From: Lentisphaerae bacterium ADurb.Bin082
Lineage (GTDB): Bacteria > Verrucomicrobiota > Lentisphaeria > Oligosphaerales > Oligosphaeraceae
DNA length: 64,000 nt
NCBI GenBank assembly: GCA_002070945.1
Contig: MWEG01000092.1
Coordinates: 1-64,000 of the forward strand
Direction of reading: 5' to 3'
The position numbers and the translations under genes were made by a program. The notes under the pieces are model-generated. The model ran no database searches. It worked only from the letters and a program-made list of their open reading frames with translations, and was not told the origin of the DNA. Position 1 is the first letter of the stretch. Every line of letters starts with the position of its first letter. Of this stretch, positions 1 through 8,600 are shown piece after piece.

Positions 1-141
1 GCGCCAGGCGATGCGCCGGATCAGGCACTCCGCGTGCCGGGTGGTCGTCGTCTCGCCGAACACGCGCTCGTACTTCTCGCGCAGTTCGCCGATTGACAGC
101 CGCTGCATGGCGGCCACTTCCTGATCGATGTCGATGCTCAT
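1..141 (-). CDS. DUF2924-family protein, N-terminal fragment (runs off the left edge)
   Basis: Only the first 47 codons are inside the window; the gene continues to the left. It begins with ATG at 141-139, and the start overlaps the stop of the upstream small gene in an ATGA arrangement, so the two are translationally coupled. The visible protein has the motif LSIGELREKYERVFGE followed by an arginine-rich RHAECLIRRIAWR stretch, which is how I recognise the DUF2924 family. From memory, in planctomycetes and related bacteria such genes lie directly upstream of a large serine recombinase inside mobile elements. The function is unknown; association with recombination is inferred from that context. 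The recombinase itself is not in the window. Confidence 0.75.
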   Translation of the reverse strand, partial: MSIDIDQEVAAMQRLSIGELREKYERVFGETTTTRHAECLIRRIAWR

Positions 142-368
142 GGTCTGTCCTCCGGTTGGTTGTTAACGTCCTCACGGACAGTGACATGAGTCGCTGAACA
201 GGGCGCGGATGCAAGGGCGGCCGGAGAACTTTTCGAGAGTTTTTCCGTTAACGTCGGCAACGGCGCGGTACGGGTTCGCAAGCGGACCACGGCGGCGGCC
301 AGAATCCGGGCCACCTCGCGGCGACGCGCCTCGGGCGGCAGCGGCTCGGTATCGGTGCAGCGGGGCAT
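138..368 (-). CDS. Small hypothetical protein of the recombinase module (76 aa)
   Basis: Starts at ATG 368-366, chosen over upstream in-frame starts because an AAGGAGA ribosome-binding site precedes it at good spacing. The N-terminus carries an EARRREVARILAA motif, a short basic helix followed by a low-complexity tail rich in Ser, Pro and Ala. From memory, similar short proteins sit just upstream of DUF2924 and recombinase genes in Planctomycetes, and the gene order here (this gene, then DUF2924 with a 4-bp overlap) fits. No enzymatic motif is visible; a role as accessory or DNA-binding peptide is only a guess. Confidence 0.55.
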   Translation of the reverse strand: MPRCTDTEPLPPEARRREVARILAAAVVRLRTRTAPLPTLTEKLSKSSPAALASAPCSATHVTVREDVNNQPEDRP

Positions 369-468
369 GGCAGGTCTCCTTGATGCTGGGTTGATTGCCC
401 ACGGAGACCTGCGCTTGTGCGCCCGGCGGACCGTCCGGCACGGGTTGGCGATTGAACGCACCATTGCG

Positions 469-891
469 TCAACGCCCCCATTGAATCTTATTCACCGCCG
501 CCGCGCCAACTGGCGGGCGGACAGGCGGGAAAAGTGAACGGACAGCGGCGGATGGTCCGCCGCCGGGGCGTTCTTCGAGGATAAAGCCGGTGGGCAGGCC
601 ATCGACGACCTTGAGCACGCGCACCAGGCCGTGACCGACCTGGCGGAACCGCTCGAGCAGGGTCACGACCTTGGCTTTGAGCACGGTGTCGTCCCGGTCG
701 CTGGCCGGGTGGGGCCCGTTGCTGCCGACGATCTGGTAGGCGGGCAGGCAGAGGGTGTCCGCGACGAACTCCGGGAGACCGTCGCGGATGGCCAGCCATT
801 CGATGGTGCCGTAGCGGATGCGCTGCATTTCCTCGACGAGGGCGCGCTGCGCGGGACAGAGGTCTGAGATGCGGGTAACGGTCTTGCTCAT
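469..891 (-). CDS. Hypothetical protein, tandem paralogue A (140 aa)
   Basis: Start ATG at 891-889 is preceded by AGGAGC at 5 nt; the longer frame to 939 lacks a comparable site. The protein is clearly related to the product of the next gene upstream: both contain an EMQRIR-x-G-x-IE motif near residue 25, an RDG-x-P motif, a PHPAS-x-D motif near residue 60, and a GL-x-R-x-L-x-V-x-DGLP motif near residue 105. It has a Pro/Gly-rich tail. No known domain is recognised. The pair lies between the recombinase module and the 431-residue HTH protein, so a role in the mobile element is possible. Confidence 0.55.
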   Translation of the reverse strand: MSKTVTRISDLCPAQRALVEEMQRIRYGTIEWLAIRDGLPEFVADTLCLPAYQIVGSNGPHPASDRDDTVLKAKVVTLLERFRQVGHGLVRVLKVVDGLPTGFILEERPGGGPSAAVRSLFPPVRPPVGAAAVNKIQWGR

Positions 892-935
892 GGGATGCTC
901 CTGTTGGTTTCGGGTCGGTGCACTGCGCGCCGCCT

Positions 936-1349
936 TCATGGCATTTCTTCTACGGCGATGCCGCGAACTGGCGGACGACCCGGCAAAAAAGGCGCGGCGA
1001 CGGCCAGCCCGGGCGCGTCGCCCGGGTCTTCCTCGACGTCGAGATCGAAGGGCAGCCCGTCGATGACCGTGAGCGAGCGGATCAGGCCGTGACGGATTTC
1101 GCGCAGGTGCCCGAGCAGCTCGACCACCTCGTCCTTGAGGTAGGCGGTGTCGAGGGCGCTCGCGGGGTGCGGGCGGTTCCTGCCCTTGAGCCTGATCTTG
1201 CGCAGCGACTGGGTGAGCCCCGGCTCGAACACCGGCTCGCCGTCGCGTACGAGCAGGCGTTCAATGCAGCCGAAGCGGATGCGCTGCATCTCGGTGACGA
1301 GGTGGAACTGGCGGGGCGTGAGATCGGATTTGCGGATTCCCGGTGCCAT
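936..1349 (-). CDS. Hypothetical protein, tandem paralogue B (137 aa)
   Basis: ATG at 1349-1347 with an AGGAGG ribosome-binding site 7 nt upstream. It shares the motif order of the adjacent 140-residue gene (EMQRIRFGCIE, RDGEPVF, HPASALD, GLIRSLTVIDGLP), indicating tandem duplication followed by divergence. The C-terminal third is acidic then Pro-rich (PGRPPVRG), matching the tail PPVRPPVG in the paralogue. No transmembrane segment or catalytic signature is visible. Function unknown. Confidence 0.55.
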   Translation of the reverse strand: MAPGIRKSDLTPRQFHLVTEMQRIRFGCIERLLVRDGEPVFEPGLTQSLRKIRLKGRNRPHPASALDTAYLKDEVVELLGHLREIRHGLIRSLTVIDGLPFDLDVEEDPGDAPGLAVAAPFLPGRPPVRGIAVEEMP

Positions 1350-1501
1350 ACGGCGGCCTCCTGTGTGTTCGCCGTGGCGGACTGTCCAACCACGGTCTGG
1401 AGGTCCGGGAAATTGCGGAACCGGGCAAAAAGAACGGGGATAGCGGCGGCGCTATCCCCGTGAGATGAATGAGTTGCAACAAACGGACGGTTTTGCGGCG
1501 A

Positions 1502-2797
1502 TTATTGCGGCGCGACTTCCCCCTCGAGGATTTCCACGAGTTCGGCCCGGATGCTCTGCCAGTTGCCGGGGTTCTGGTTGATGATCGCCTGCAGGATGTC
1601 CCGAAGCAGATCGTCGTGGCTCCGCGCGTCGTTCCCGTCCCGAATGGCAGCGAGCACGTCGCGGATGGTCTCCGGGTTCTCGGCCTGGCCGTCGATCTCG
1701 GTGCCGAGCAGCGAATCGTCCAGCCGCACCTTGATCTTACGCAGCGACTTCTTGCGCCACTCGACCATGCGGTGCATCCGCCGGTAATCGGGTCCGCGCA
1801 CCAGCCACGAGTCCACCCGGTCGTAGAACGTCCGCTGCGGAACGCCCAGGCACTGCGCCGCCTTGTTCCGGTTCCCGGCCAGCATCACGGCGGCGAAGGC
1901 CCGGAAGTCATCCGCCTCGATGCGCGTGGCGAACTGCAGGATGCCGCCCTTGGCCAGCTCGCGCAGTTCCGCGTTCTCCTGCCGGAGTTCGTATTCGTTC
2001 TTCGCGATGGCCGTGGTGGTCTGCAGGACAGCGTCGACGTTTCTGCCCACTGCCGCGACGGCGGCGGGCAAGGGGGCGGTGTGGTCCATGATCCGGCGAA
2101 CGTCCGAGTGGAGGGCCTCGATGGCGGGCGATGGCATGGTCTTGGTGCCGTCCTGGCGCGCCGAGGTGCGGCACTCGGCCAGTTGCACGCGGACGATGTC
2201 GGCGTCGAAGCACAGGGCACCATCCCGCAGACGGACGAGGTGGCGGACCTCGAAGACGCGCTCGGACACGACCCCGAGGTCATCCCTCGGCCTTGTCCCG
2301 AGGAGAAAGAGGACCGACGCTTGGTCGCCTACAAGGCGCGGACGCAGGTCGGCGGTAAGCCGCCGGACCAGCCAAACATCATGCAGTTGTCCGGCGACGA
2401 CGACACACCCGAGGTCCCACACCCGTCCGGGAACGGTCTCCCGGCAGCCGCCCCTGGTGTCCAGGGACTCGACGATCAGTCCGGCGACGGCACCGTACCG
2501 GGGCGTCCACTGGCGCAGCCGCTCGGGGTCGACCTCGATGCGCCCGTTCTCCGGGCAACAGATGAAGAGCTGGGTGACGCCGTTCGGGCGGGTCACGGCG
2601 TCCACTTCCTCGACGTGGCCCTCGGCGCAGGCGTCGCAGACGACGCTGTGCGCGCTCCGGTACGGTGCGAGGAGGTCGGCCGTGCGCAACGCATCGCGCG
2701 TCGCGCGCGGCATCCTCACAAGATCATCGTGGGACACGACCGGGTCGGCGAGCTGGGCCATGTCCCAGAACAGTGCAAGCGGGTCAGGCGGCTTCAA
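1502..2797 (-). CDS. Hypothetical DNA-binding protein with Fis-type HTH and Cys cluster (431 aa)
   Basis: The start is a TTG at 2797-2795 inside the end of the upstream gene (14-bp overlap), with AGGAGG 7 nt before it, so coupled translation is likely. The N-terminal region carries C54-x2-C57 and C80-C81, a possible metal site. Residues about 304-335 contain AGNRNKAAQCLGVPQRTFY, which fits a Fis/NtrC-like helix-turn-helix used for DNA binding; a Gln/Glu-rich probable coiled coil (ELRQENAELREL) lies just before it. There is no AAA+ domain, so it is not an NtrC activator. It could be a regulator of the island, but no target site is identified. Confidence 0.6.
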   Translation of the reverse strand: MKPPDPLALFWDMAQLADPVVSHDDLVRMPRATRDALRTADLLAPYRSAHSVVCDACAEGHVEEVDAVTRPNGVTQLFICCPENGRIEVDPERLRQWTPRYGAVAGLIVESLDTRGGCRETVPGRVWDLGCVVVAGQLHDVWLVRRLTADLRPRLVGDQASVLFLLGTRPRDDLGVVSERVFEVRHLVRLRDGALCFDADIVRVQLAECRTSARQDGTKTMPSPAIEALHSDVRRIMDHTAPLPAAVAAVGRNVDAVLQTTTAIAKNEYELRQENAELRELAKGGILQFATRIEADDFRAFAAVMLAGNRNKAAQCLGVPQRTFYDRVDSWLVRGPDYRRMHRMVEWRKKSLRKIKVRLDDSLLGTEIDGQAENPETIRDVLAAIRDGNDARSHDDLLRDILQAIINQNPGNWQSIRAELVEILEGEVAPQ

Positions 2798-3950
2798 TGC
2801 CCCACCTCCTGAGGTACTTCTCGCCCAGTTCGCGGAGTTCGTCGCTCTTCCCCTTCAGGTTGCAGGACTTCGGCCCGACCTCGAAGGTGAGCTTCCGGAC
2901 TCGGCCGCGCCCGGCCAGCTTCATGGTGATGGTGGCCCGCTCGACGCGCAGCAACGACAGCGGCAGGTTGTCCTGGTTGATCTCGTTCTCCAGCGAGTCG
3001 TACATGGCATCGGGACCGCTGTCGTCCAGCCGGGAAACCATGAACTGCTTGCGCGGGTTGCCGAGAACGGAGAGTCGCAGCCGCCGCACGGCCACCTCCG
3101 TGATGCCGTCCTCCGGGTCGGTCGGGAAGGCGAAGCCGCGCATCTTGAGGTCGTCCACGCGGTAGGGGGTCTCGTCCGGGTCTTCGGGATCGAGGGCGAC
3201 GCCGAGCACCGTGTCGGCGAAGATCTCCTGCAGGGGGCGGACCACCTTGTGGCCGCCGCGCGCGTACATGTCCAGCGTCCCGGCACTGCGGTCGAAAGCA
3301 TAGACCACCTCGAAGGCGTGGCGGCGCTTCTCGCGCACGAGCTGTTCGTCATCGTTCCAGGTGACGGTCGTGTCCGGGTAGTCGCTGAGGTAGACGAAGA
3401 AGTAGTCCAGATCCTGGGTCCGCCGGAACCGCTCGACCCGCGACAACCGGCCTCGACCTTCGGCCTGGACGAAGAAGGCCGAGATGGCTTGGCCGAGCCG
3501 TTCCGCCGTGGCGGCGGAGATGTCGGGCGGTTGCTTGGGCAGGCTGTTCCGTTTCTCCCAGTAGCGGGGCGGCAGGCGGTCGGCGTGGGCAAAGGTCACG
3601 GCATCCTGCCAGACATCCGGGCGGTGCAGCAATGCCCACATGGCCTTGTCGTAGCGGCTCTCGTGCCGTTCCAGGTCCTCGGCGATGGGCCGGTCATGGG
3701 ACCGCCCGGTTTCCACCAGGGCCCGGATGCCGTCTTCCGAGGCCATGGCGTGGACATCCTGCATGTCGAGTTCGATCTCGCGCCGTGCCCGTTCGGGCAG
3801 GTGCAGAAACTCGTCATAGATTCCTTGGACTTGGGTCTCGGTGATCTCGTCCCAGGCGACGGTGAGGTGATGTCCCTTGCCCTCGATGAACTCCTTGAGC
3901 AGGGCGTTGCTGACCTGACGCAGCACGGTTTTGGGGTTGTAGTGAGCCAA
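2784..3950 (-). CDS. Hypothetical protein (388 aa)
   Basis: TTG start at 3950-3948 preceded by AAAGGAA. The protein is soluble, with no signal peptide or membrane segment. The N-terminal ~130 residues are helical and acidic; the rest looks alpha/beta, with many Arg and Asp residues. I recognise no family. Its end overlaps the TTG start of the 431-residue HTH gene by 14 bp, so the two are co-translated and probably act together. It lies in the same one-strand gene block as the defence core, downstream of the ImmA/IrrE and DUF2188 genes. Confidence 0.55.
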   Translation of the reverse strand: MAHYNPKTVLRQVSNALLKEFIEGKGHHLTVAWDEITETQVQGIYDEFLHLPERARREIELDMQDVHAMASEDGIRALVETGRSHDRPIAEDLERHESRYDKAMWALLHRPDVWQDAVTFAHADRLPPRYWEKRNSLPKQPPDISAATAERLGQAISAFFVQAEGRGRLSRVERFRRTQDLDYFFVYLSDYPDTTVTWNDDEQLVREKRRHAFEVVYAFDRSAGTLDMYARGGHKVVRPLQEIFADTVLGVALDPEDPDETPYRVDDLKMRGFAFPTDPEDGITEVAVRRLRLSVLGNPRKQFMVSRLDDSGPDAMYDSLENEINQDNLPLSLLRVERATITMKLAGRGRVRKLTFEVGPKSCNLKGKSDELRELGEKYLRRWGIEAA

Positions 3951-4025
3951 AGGATTCCTTTCTCGGTGAGTAGGGGTTGGGGGTAATGCCCGGGCCGGAC
4001 TCCGTGCCCGACCCGGGGTCGGAAC

Positions 4026-4256
4026 TCAGTGTTTCGTGTCCTTCGGCGGACACGGGTCCGCCCCGTAACTGTCGCGGTCGCGGATCTGGCCGTTGGGCCG
4101 GTGGATCACCACCTCGCTCTGCTGGCGAATGGCGATGTCGCGGGCGCGTGCCGCCGCGTCCTGTTGCGTCGAATGGGTCGACGTCACCCGGGTGCTGCCC
4201 GCGCCGCGAACGGCCCAGCCGTCGCCGTGCGGGACCACGTGTTGGTTCTTGCCCAT
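4026..4256 (-). CDS. DUF2188 family protein (76 aa)
   Basis: ATG at 4256-4254 with AAGGAG 7 nt upstream; a longer frame to 4289 has no such site. The sequence starts MGKNQHVVPHGDGWAVRG and contains TSTHSTQQDA and a C-terminal IRDRDSYGADP-x-PP, the hallmark pattern of the DUF2188 family (small beta-rich proteins, function unknown). Families of this kind are common in genomes and on mobile elements. It sits alone between the ImmA/IrrE gene and the 388-residue gene. Confidence 0.8.
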   Translation of the reverse strand: MGKNQHVVPHGDGWAVRGAGSTRVTSTHSTQQDAAARARDIAIRQQSEVVIHRPNGQIRDRDSYGADPCPPKDTKH

Positions 4257-4420
4257 GGGAATGCTCCTTGATGTTTGGAGGGTCGCCACCTCACCCTCCG
4301 CGTCTTGCTGTTGTTGTGCCTGCTTCGCCCGCCAGCGTACCGGGTGGCCTATACACTAAACGGCCATGCTAAAAAAGAGAGAGCCGCGATGCTGTTTTCG
4401 GTCGGGTGCGTCACCTCCGT

Positions 4421-5137
4421 TCAGTTCTGGATGATGGAGAACAGGTCGGGTTCCGGTTCTTCCGTTCTGATCAGGCCCAGTCCGATCAAGCGGATCTGCA
4501 TGGCCTGGCCCGAGACCTGGAAAACCTGCGCCAGATCGCGCGCGACCTTTACCGTCGGGCGGTCATCGTCTCGCAGCCCCCACTTGGCGCTGAGGTCGGC
4601 AATCTCGCCGACGGCGATGTAGGGATCGAGACCGCCGCGCTCCCGCTGCCAGACCCGGAACACCATCTCCTTCGGCAGCAGCAGGTGTCCGGCAAAGCAG
4701 TCGGCCTGCCACTCCATCGAGTCCTTCGCGCTGGTCCGGCAAACGATGGACGGCTGGCCCTGTTCGTCGAAGAGCTGCCCCTGGGCGGGATTCTGCAGGT
4801 AGAGATGGCGGTGCAGTTCCCAGTGCCCGATCTCGTGCGCCACGGTGAACCGGTAGCGCCCGAGCTTCGCGGGGAACTCCGACGGGTCCAGGGATTGGTC
4901 GACGACTACCCGCCGACCTTGCACGTAGGTCGCCCCGAGCACGTCCGGCTTGCCGACCAGCGCGGGCAGGTCGTCGAAGTCGAACCCCAGCTCCAGGTGC
5001 GACTCGAGAATCTCGTCAACCGGGATCGGCGGCTCCGCGACCTCGCCGAAGCGGCGGCCGTAGTCGGCCAGCAGGCACAGCGCCGCCGTCTCAATACGGG
5101 ATTCGGGGATGAACTTCACGGGTGAACGGCCAGCCAT
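4421..5137 (-). CDS. ImmA/IrrE family metallo-endopeptidase (238 aa)
   Basis: ATG at 5137-5135, 10 nt after the stop of the XRE gene. The protein contains TVAHEIGHWELH near residue 95, the HExxH zinc site typical of ImmA/IrrE peptidases, followed by a further conserved acidic region (EWQADCFAGHLLLP) that supplies the third ligand. In known ImmA and IrrE systems the peptidase cleaves or inactivates a partner XRE repressor to switch on a mobile element or stress response. Its XRE neighbour is directly upstream, so this pair is probably such a switch. The C-terminal region after residue 150 is longer than a bare catalytic domain and may sense a signal. Confidence 0.85.
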   Translation of the reverse strand: MAGRSPVKFIPESRIETAALCLLADYGRRFGEVAEPPIPVDEILESHLELGFDFDDLPALVGKPDVLGATYVQGRRVVVDQSLDPSEFPAKLGRYRFTVAHEIGHWELHRHLYLQNPAQGQLFDEQGQPSIVCRTSAKDSMEWQADCFAGHLLLPKEMVFRVWQRERGGLDPYIAVGEIADLSAKWGLRDDDRPTVKVARDLAQVFQVSGQAMQIRLIGLGLIRTEEPEPDLFSIIQN

Positions 5138-5147
5138 CGCGGTACCT

Positions 5148-5519
5148 CTACTCCTGCCTGTCCCTGCGGATGCGGCGGGTGAGTTCCGCGATCTCGTCGG
5201 CGGTGAGCTGGTGTTGGTGGGCGGTGCGGAGAAACTCGGCCATGGCCTTCGGCCGCTGCCGGATGATCTCGTCCAGTTCCGGGTCCACGCGACCGGCCAG
5301 GGCGAGAAGCTCGTCGGCGTCGGTGCCGAGCAGCTCGGCCATCTTGATGATGTTCTCGGCGGACGGCGGGTCGAACTCGCCCCGCTCGACCTTGCTGAGG
5401 AACGTGGCGCTGATGCCCACCCGCTGCGCGAACTGCCGCAGCGAGAAGGTCGGATCGGTCTGGCGCTTCGCCTCGCGCAGCTCGCGTATTCGGTTTCCGA
5501 ATGCTGGATTACCGGCCAC
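5148..5519 (-). CDS. XRE-family transcriptional regulator (123 aa)
   Basis: GTG start at 5519-5517 with AAGGAG 9 nt upstream. Residues about 8-70 form an XRE/Cro HTH: FGNRIRELREAKR, then SLRQFAQRVGISATFLSKVE and GEFDPPSAENIIKMAELLG. The C-terminal 50 residues are helical and charged, suited to dimerisation or as a target for proteolysis. It is followed at 10 nt by the ImmA/IrrE peptidase gene, the usual repressor-antirepressor order. A sigma70-like promoter lies just upstream, so this pair can be transcribed separately from the defence genes further upstream. Confidence 0.85.
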   Translation of the reverse strand: MAGNPAFGNRIRELREAKRQTDPTFSLRQFAQRVGISATFLSKVERGEFDPPSAENIIKMAELLGTDADELLALAGRVDPELDEIIRQRPKAMAEFLRTAHQHQLTADEIAELTRRIRRDRQE

Positions 5520-5565
5520 CGGTTTTGGCTCCTTGTGTTAACTGTCAAGTATAATGTACACAGTG

Positions 5566-5595
5566 GTCCGTCGGCGTCAACCCCAAAGATGCGCG
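5566..5595 (-). promoter_or_regulatory. Candidate promoter/operator of the XRE-ImmA pair
   Basis: On the minus strand the gap between the 1399-residue gene and the XRE gene contains TTGACG and, 16-18 nt later, TACATT / CATTAT. Just downstream the sequence TGTGT...ACACA forms a loose inverted repeat that could be an XRE operator. The boxes are reasonable but not perfect, so position is approximate. Confidence 0.4.
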
Positions 5596-5639
5596 TTTTG
5601 CGGAATTCCGGGTGTCGCCCAGCGGGCCGTTGGCCAGGC

Positions 5640-8600
5640 TCAAGGTCGCGCGCTGGGAATGTGTCGAAGCAGAAGCTGCCGCTCGATCTCCGTCAACGGG
5701 CGGATCTCCTTGGCCTGATCCTTGGTCGGGTTGGAGGCGGCCAGTAGTTCCATCGCCCGACCGGCGAGCCGGGAATCAAGCGGGAACCGGATATCCCAGA
5801 AATGCCCAAACTCGATCCACTTGACTACGGGCCGGTGGTTCGCCTGGTCGTCCATCAGCAGCCCCCATGCCCCGGAACAGCCGACGGCGTCCTCCGCTGA
5901 CAGCTTCGACTGCTCTCCTTGGGGCGGCTCCGTCCAGAGCTTGTGGCCGCTCAGCTTCCCCAGGAGCAACGCATACTCGCCGTTACGAAGGGACGTCTCG
6001 TTCTTCAAAATGGCATGTAGCGCCTGCTGCAGGTCGGCGGCTGGTTCTCCATCGGCTTGCCGGAGCAGGCTGGCCATCCTGGCGGCGAGACCCAGCGTGT
6101 CGGTGCCTGTCGCCCTCAGGAAGTCGGCGAAGTTCTCGCTTGCCGTGAGCGCCGCCAAAGCTGGCACGTTCGGATGCTCGGAATCCGTCCACTTCAGCAG
6201 CCAGGCGAGTACGTATGGCAGGAGCGGTAGAGCATCGCCGAATCGGTCGCCCCCAGGCAGGCATGACACCGACCGTCCTGCGTCGAGTTCATGAAATGCA
6301 TTGCGCAAAGCCACGGCCTTACCCCAACGCTCATCCTGTCCGGGCAGGTCCCTCATCGTTGGGGCCAAGACTGCTGCCGCCCTATCCATCCCTTCCGACT
6401 CCAGCAATGCCAGGATCGCCGCCGGTTCGGTCGGAGCGGCCAACGCCATCTTGCGGATGAACTCCCGATGCCTGCCGCTGTCCTGAAGCGCCAGGGCGAG
6501 CAATGCGGACGGGGCTCGCGTCGCTGTCTCCCTCAGGTACGCCGTGGCCTTGGCCCCCTGGTTCTTCATGGCCACGACGACGGCCGCCATGGCGGCGTAT
6601 CGCTCCGCACCGTCCCAGTCGTCCTCAGTCCGGGCTATTCTCTGCACGTTCGGGCGTTTCAGAGCGTCGGGACAATCAGGACACCACTGGGCAAAACTGA
6701 GTCGTCCGCCAGGCCCGCTGCGCTCCGACGCGAGCGCCCGGACCACAACCGCCCGGGGAAGCTCCCTGCCCAGGATGGCGAGCATCTCGGCGGCCAGCAG
6801 GAGTTGCCGGTCATCGGCGCGGCAATCCGTGGTGGCCAACAGCGCATCAACGAGAGCGTTCGCCGAATCCGCCGAGTCGGCAGCGGCCAAGGGAAGCCAG
6901 ACATTGTGTGCTGGCTCATCCTGATCCCGAACCGCTTTCTCCATGAACAGTCGCCACGCCTTCTGAGATGCGACTTGCCGGAGCACTTCCATTGCGCGGT
7001 CACCCAGCTCGTAGCCGCGCCTGCCGATACTGAAGACGTGCTCGACCATATCGTCCGTCTTCTCCAGCATCGTCACGGATGTCACGGCCTCGATCTGACC
7101 GCCAGTCGTGGTGGCGTTCTCAAAGACCAGACGCGCCAGCCGCCGGTCCTCGACGGTGCGGGCGAGCAGCGCGAGGGATTCCTCGGCAAGCCCGGGCACG
7201 GATTCCAGGCAGACATCGCCGCCGCATCCGAAGGGCGGCCAGATGCCCAGCTCGGTGAGCAGGTTGATGCATTCCTGGCAACGCTCCCCCAGTGCCTCTG
7301 CCAGTGGCGGCATCAGCCCCGCACCGGCAGTGCATACATTGATTTCAGCTTGGGGGTCGGCCCACACACGCATGGCAGCCGCCGCCCAGGACCGGATGCC
7401 GTCGTCGTACCAGAAGAGTCCTGAGACCTTGGCTGGTTTCCCGGCGAAGCCCAGTGGCAGCCCGGCCCGTTGCGCCCAGCGGCCGCAGAAGGCGTCGATG
7501 GTCGAGACAAGTCCCTCACGCCTGACCTTGGTGATGACCTCATCGCCCGCAACATAGGTCCGGTAGCCGATGAGCTTGTAGTCCGAGCCGATGCAGACCA
7601 GTTTCCGCGCCAGCACCTGCCCGTCTGTCCCCAGGGCAAACACCACCGACTTGTTGGCGTCGTAGGCGTTGGCCAGCACGGAGTCCTTGTTGAAATCATC
7701 CAAGCTCAGGCACGTCCCGAAGTAGCTTCCCATCAGGAAGACCCGGAACGGATCGGGGGCGGCACCGATGGTGACGGGCAGGCCGTCGATGTCAATCTCG
7801 CACGGCTCGGGGGTAAACCAGGCCTCGATGTTCATCCGGTGAGACGCGGTCTCGACCCAGGCCCTGTTGGCGGACAGGTTCCGGCGATAGCCCATTCCCT
7901 GCCGCCCCCAGCCATCGATCAGCTCGCGCAGGCAGCCCCGAGCCTTTTCATCCAGGCCCGTGGCCCAAGCCGCGATGGCGGTGGTCTCGTCCTCCGTCAG
8001 ATGGGGCGGCGGGGTACAACCGCAGAGCTGCTCCCAGACGCGGCGTGCCTCGCGGTGGGCCAGGTGCTTGACTGCATCGAGCGCCATATGCGCACAGACC
8101 TCGCGCAACTGCTTGATCAGGCGCTCATCCGAGGAGACCGGGGCCGTTCCATCACGGCTCTCCAGAAGCGTCAGCCTTGCGGCCATCCGCTCGTTGAGTT
8201 GCCCATCGTCCCGAGCCTTGCGGAGGTATTCGAGTTCCCGGTCCTGGCGACCATCGTGCCCGAGCAGTCTGGCCACGGAATCGGGCAGTGAAGGTTCCTT
8301 GCCACACAGCTCCTGGTAGTAGCTCAACCGGGACAGCCACGCTCGCACTTCGGGCGGCGCGTTGGTGGTGACCGGGTCGGCGTCTTCGGACACCGCCGGA
8401 TCGGCCCAGCGCCTCAAGGCATCCCGGAACGCCGGGCTTGCACCCTCCAGGATCAGCAGTTGACAAAGGCAGTTCCATGCCCACCGCGCCAGATTGGCGT
8501 CCAATGAGCCGGGCCCGAGCGACGGCAGCCACATCGCGAACGCTTCGATGATGTTCGTGCTCTTTCTCTCGGCCACCCGCTCGACAACATCCTCCAGGTC

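Noticed and set aside
1469-2812. Long plus-strand open frame opposite the 431-residue gene (and similar ones at 1863-3986, 9776-13183 and 23884-25890)
   Set aside because: GC-rich DNA gives long antisense frames without stops; translations show no domains and no ribosome-binding site, and each lies opposite a supported gene.
4421-5519. XRE-ImmA pair as a toxin-antitoxin module
   Set aside because: The HExxH protein is an ImmA/IrrE peptidase, for which a repressor-cleavage role is known; no toxin domain is present.
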